NCBI GenBank assembly: GCA_004193205.1
Contig: RZUM01000018.1
Span: forward strand, 45,250-109,249
Direction of reading: 5' to 3'
Length of the DNA stretch: 64,000 nt
Source: Gordonia sediminis
GTDB taxonomy: Bacteria; Actinomycetota; Actinomycetes; Mycobacteriales; Mycobacteriaceae
Every line of letters begins with the position of its first letter. The first letter of the stretch is position 1. Shown here in pieces: positions 61,695 through 64,000 of the stretch. The notes beneath the pieces are model-generated. The model made no database searches, was not told the origin of the DNA, and saw nothing but the letters and a program-made list of their open reading frames with translations. Both the position numbers and the translations under genes were made by a program.

Positions 61695-63179
61695 ATGAAC
61701 CTCACCGACAATCTGCGGCGTACCGCCGAGCAATATCCGGACACTGTCGCGGTCAAGATGGACGACGCGGAGATCACCTTCGCCCAACTGAACGGACTGG
61801 CCGCGAAGACCGCCGGATGGCTGCGTGAACTCGGCGTGCAGCCGGGCGACCGGGTGGCGGTGTCGCTGCCGAATATCCCGCACATGCCGATCCTGTACTA
61901 CGGCATCCTGTGGGCCGGCGGCGTCGTTGTCCCGATGAACCCGCTCTACAAGGACCGCGAGTTCGCCCACGTCCTGCGCGACTGCGGCGCCAAGGTGTTC
62001 TTCGCCTGGAACGGTGTCGCCGATCAGGCCGCCAAGGGCGCCGCCGAGGCGGGCGCGACCTTCGTCGACGTCGACCCGGCCGCGTTCAGCGGACAGGTGC
62101 TGGCCCACGAGCCGATCGCGGTCACCGATCGGGCCGCCGAGGACACTGCGGTCATCCTGTACACCTCGGGCACCACCGGCGCACCGAAGGGAGCCGAACT
62201 CACCCACGCGAACATGGTCCGCAACGCCGAGGTATGCGCGGCCGAACGCCTCATCGGCCTGTCCGCCGGCGACGTCGTGTTCGGCGGACTGCCGCTCTTC
62301 CACGTCTTCGGACAGACCTGCATGATGAACACCGCGGTACTCACCGGCGCGACCCTGACCCTGCTGCCCCGCTTCGACCCGCAGCGCGCCCTGGAGATCA
62401 TCGAACGCGACAAGGTCACCATCATGGGCGGCGTGCCGACCATGTACGTCGCGCTCACCCAGTTCCCCGACCGCGACCGCTACGACACCTCGAGCCTGCG
62501 GCGTTGCGTGTCCGGCGGCTCGGCGCTGCCCGTCGAGATCCTCCGCGGATTCGAGGAGGCCTACGGCGCCATGCTGCTCGAAGGCTACGGACTCTCGGAG
62601 ACCTCGCCGGTCGCCTCCTTCAACCACGCCGACCGCGAACGCAAAGCCGGCTCGGTCGGCCAGCCGGTCGAGGGCGTCGAACTCAAGCTCATCGACCCCG
62701 AATGGAACGAAGTGCCCGACGGCCAAGACGGCGAGATCGCCATCAAGGGCCACAACATCATGAAGGGCTACTTCGGCAACCCCGAAGCCACCGACGCCGT
62801 CCTCAAAGACGGCTGGTTCCGCACCGGCGACATCGGCCGCCGCGACGACGACGGCTACTACTACATCGTCGACCGCGCCAAGGACATGATCATCCGCGGC
62901 GGCTACAACGTCTACCCCCGCGAAGTCGAAGAAGTGCTCTACGGACACCCCGCCGTCGCCAGCGCCGCCGTCATCGCCATCCCCAGCCAGATGCACGGCG
63001 AAGAAGTCGCCGCCGTCATCACCGTCAAACCCGGCATGACGGTCACCGAAGACGAAATCCAGCAGTACGCCAAAGACCGCGTCGCCGCCTACAAATACCC
63101 CCGCGTCGTCCGCATCGTCGACGAACTACCACTCGGCCCGACCGGCAAAATCCTCAAACGCGAGATCAAGATCTCCTGA
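61695..63179 (+). CDS. Acyl-CoA synthetase (AMP-forming, FadD-like)
   Basis: This 494-aa ANL-superfamily ligase activates a carboxylic acid as acyl-AMP and then acyl-CoA. The ATP motif is YTSGTTGAPKGAELTH (about residues 155-170), followed by EGYGLSETSP, YFGNPEATDAVLKDGWFRTGD with the ribose-binding Asp, and the hinge/Lys region ending GPTGKILKREI with the catalytic Lys. ATG 61695 is preferred over TTG 61692. It closes the operon before a strong terminator. A tandem near-copy begins at 63452. The substrate is unknown (medium-chain or aromatic acids are plausible). Confidence 0.94.
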   Translation: MNLTDNLRRTAEQYPDTVAVKMDDAEITFAQLNGLAAKTAGWLRELGVQPGDRVAVSLPNIPHMPILYYGILWAGGVVVPMNPLYKDREFAHVLRDCGAKVFFAWNGVADQAAKGAAEAGATFVDVDPAAFSGQVLAHEPIAVTDRAAEDTAVILYTSGTTGAPKGAELTHANMVRNAEVCAAERLIGLSAGDVVFGGLPLFHVFGQTCMMNTAVLTGATLTLLPRFDPQRALEIIERDKVTIMGGVPTMYVALTQFPDRDRYDTSSLRRCVSGGSALPVEILRGFEEAYGAMLLEGYGLSETSPVASFNHADRERKAGSVGQPVEGVELKLIDPEWNEVPDGQDGEIAIKGHNIMKGYFGNPEATDAVLKDGWFRTGDIGRRDDDGYYYIVDRAKDMIIRGGYNVYPREVEEVLYGHPAVASAAVIAIPSQMHGEEVAAVITVKPGMTVTEDEIQQYAKDRVAAYKYPRVVRIVDELPLGPTGKILKREIKIS

Positions 63180-63199
63180 CCGCTTTCTAACTCGCACAC

Positions 63200-63240
63200 C
63201 CGTGTCGTCGGTGCTCCCACTGGGAGCACCGACGACACGG
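63200..63240. terminator. Long-stem terminator after the acyl-CoA ligase operon
   Basis: Perfect 20-bp arms (63200-63219 and 63221-63240) with a 1-nt centre, in practice a loop of about 5 nt. It lies 20 bp after the ligase stop and separates it from the promoter of the next ligase gene. Confidence 0.88.
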
Positions 63241-63292
63241 TCGTTTCGGGGGGACATGCCTATCCCCTCCGATCACCACCCGCCGACCACAT

Positions 63293-63341
63293 TTGACAGT
63301 GGCTGTTGTCATAGTTACTGTTGTGTAACAGTTTCTACTGA
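63293..63341 (+). promoter_or_regulatory. Promoter with palindrome before second acyl-CoA ligase
   Basis: TTGACA (63293-63298) and TACTGT (63316-63321) are 17 bp apart. The palindrome TTACTGT...AACAGTT (63315-63333) overlaps the -10 element and is followed by TACTGA (63336-63341). All three parts coincide with the promoter at 56992-57041. Confidence 0.77.
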
Positions 63342-63451
63342 AATAGATCGGTGCAATCTGTCTGCACGCCAGTGAGGTTCTCGTCACGGACGCATGGGCA
63401 CGGGCCGCAGAACACCCGAACGCCTGATACCCGACCGCAAAGGACCTCGTC

Positions 63452-64000
63452 ATGACCCTCACCGACAACCTGCGTCAGACCGCCGAACGTCGCCCCGACG
63501 TCGTCGCGATCAAGTTGGACGACGCCGAGGTCTCTTACGCCGAGCTCAGCGGCCTTGCCGCACGGACCGCCCGGTGGCTGCGCGATCTCGGCATCGAGCC
63601 CGGCGACCGGGTGGCGGTGTCGCTGCCGAACATTCCGCACATGCCGATCCTGTACTACGGCATCCTGTGGGCCGGCGGCGTCGTCGTCCCGATGAATCCG
63701 CTCTACAAGGACCGCGAGTTCGCCCACGTCCTGCGTGATAGCGGCGCCAAGGTGTTCTTCGCCTGGAACGGTGTCGCCGAGCAGGCCGCCAAGGGCGCCG
63801 CCGACGCGGGCGCGACCTTCGTCGAGGTCGACCCCGAGACATTCACCGGCCACGTGACGTCTCACGCAGCGACGAGAGCCGCTGCGCGCGACGGCGAGGA
63901 CACTGCGGTCATCCTCTACACCTCGGGCACCACCGGCGCACCGAAGGGAGCCGAACTCACCCACGCGAACATGGTCCGCAACGCCGAGGTATGCGCGGCC
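63452..64000 (+). CDS. Second acyl-CoA synthetase, near-duplicate of 61695-63179, cut by window end
   Basis: 183 residues are visible from MTLTDNLRQTAERRPDVVAI to the end of the ATP-binding motif region (YTSGTTGAPKGAELTH is complete). The protein closely follows the upstream ligase. Long nucleotide stretches (for example 63608-63790 and 63895-64000) are almost identical to it including third codon positions, whereas the first 50 codons and a segment around 63840-63890 differ clearly. It has its own promoter and an AAAGGA Shine-Dalgarno. It may have a different substrate or simply add dosage. Confidence 0.93.
   Translation, partial: MTLTDNLRQTAERRPDVVAIKLDDAEVSYAELSGLAARTARWLRDLGIEPGDRVAVSLPNIPHMPILYYGILWAGGVVVPMNPLYKDREFAHVLRDSGAKVFFAWNGVAEQAAKGAADAGATFVEVDPETFTGHVTSHAATRAAARDGEDTAVILYTSGTTGAPKGAELTHANMVRNAEVCAA

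Overview
This is a 64 kb window of high-GC actinobacterial chromosome. It most likely comes from the Mycobacteriales, and the gene content and a CGCTGGTCGAGTAG-type dispersed repeat suggest a Gordonia-like organism. Three observations support this: a mycothiol-dependent maleylpyruvate isomerase, many GTG starts with apparently leaderless promoters, and gene order shared with Mycobacterium tuberculosis (purA / Rv0358-like / Rv0359-like, then Rv0360c-like DUF3151 / Rv0361-like / fba / dedA). The genus is inferred from memory of these families and was not tested by search. No rRNA, tRNA, CRISPR array, phage or complete insertion sequence was seen.

Layout. 1-3.2 kb: 3' part of dacB, ppa, and a methyltransferase divergent from an HxlR regulator. 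3.3-11.4 kb: a LacI-controlled catabolic regulon (DUF6807, two Gfo/Idh/MocA oxidoreductases, MHS transporter, LacI regulator, DUF993 aldolase-like protein, TIM-barrel isomerase) with three near-identical palindromic operators; its substrate is unknown. 11.5-14.9 kb: MarR-DHA2 efflux pair and a lone allantoicase. 15-22.5 kb: a class V aminotransferase behind a SAM-IV-like riboswitch, isochorismate synthase, a truncated ERCC4-nuclease-like gene ending in a 20-bp tandem repeat and a dispersed-repeat cluster, then DUF4878-like membrane protein, rhodanese and metZ in one overlapping operon, fprA and a small secreted protein. 22.7-34.5 kb: iron-siderophore ABC importer, DUF456 protein, purT with a long Pro/Gly tail, UBP zinc-finger protein, Na+/H+ antiporter, adenylate cyclase, purA, an Rv0358-like gene and a frameshifted site-2 protease.

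34.5-44.6 kb looks like an insertion into otherwise conserved synteny: LacI regulator, GH13 alpha-glucosidase and complete sugar ABC importer, followed by a flavin split-barrel protein, CDF metal exporter and FUSC-type membrane protein. 44.6-49.4 kb returns to the conserved block. 49.4-56.1 kb is a 3-hydroxybenzoate/gentisate pathway: 6-hydroxylase, transporter, IclR regulator with two palindromic operators, gentisate dioxygenase, ring-cleavage product hydrolase and mycothiol-dependent isomerase. A tandem array of the dispersed repeat splits this operon. 56.2-64 kb is a second catabolic cluster of unknown substrate: MerR regulator, epimerase/dehydrogenase, TPP-dependent E1 alpha and beta without E2/E3, a VOC-VOC-SRPBCC fusion and two near-duplicate acyl-CoA ligases. 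Its two promoters share a palindrome, which suggests one regulator for both transcription units. The two unassigned catabolic clusters (3.3-11.4 and 57-64 kb) are the best candidates for undescribed biochemistry.
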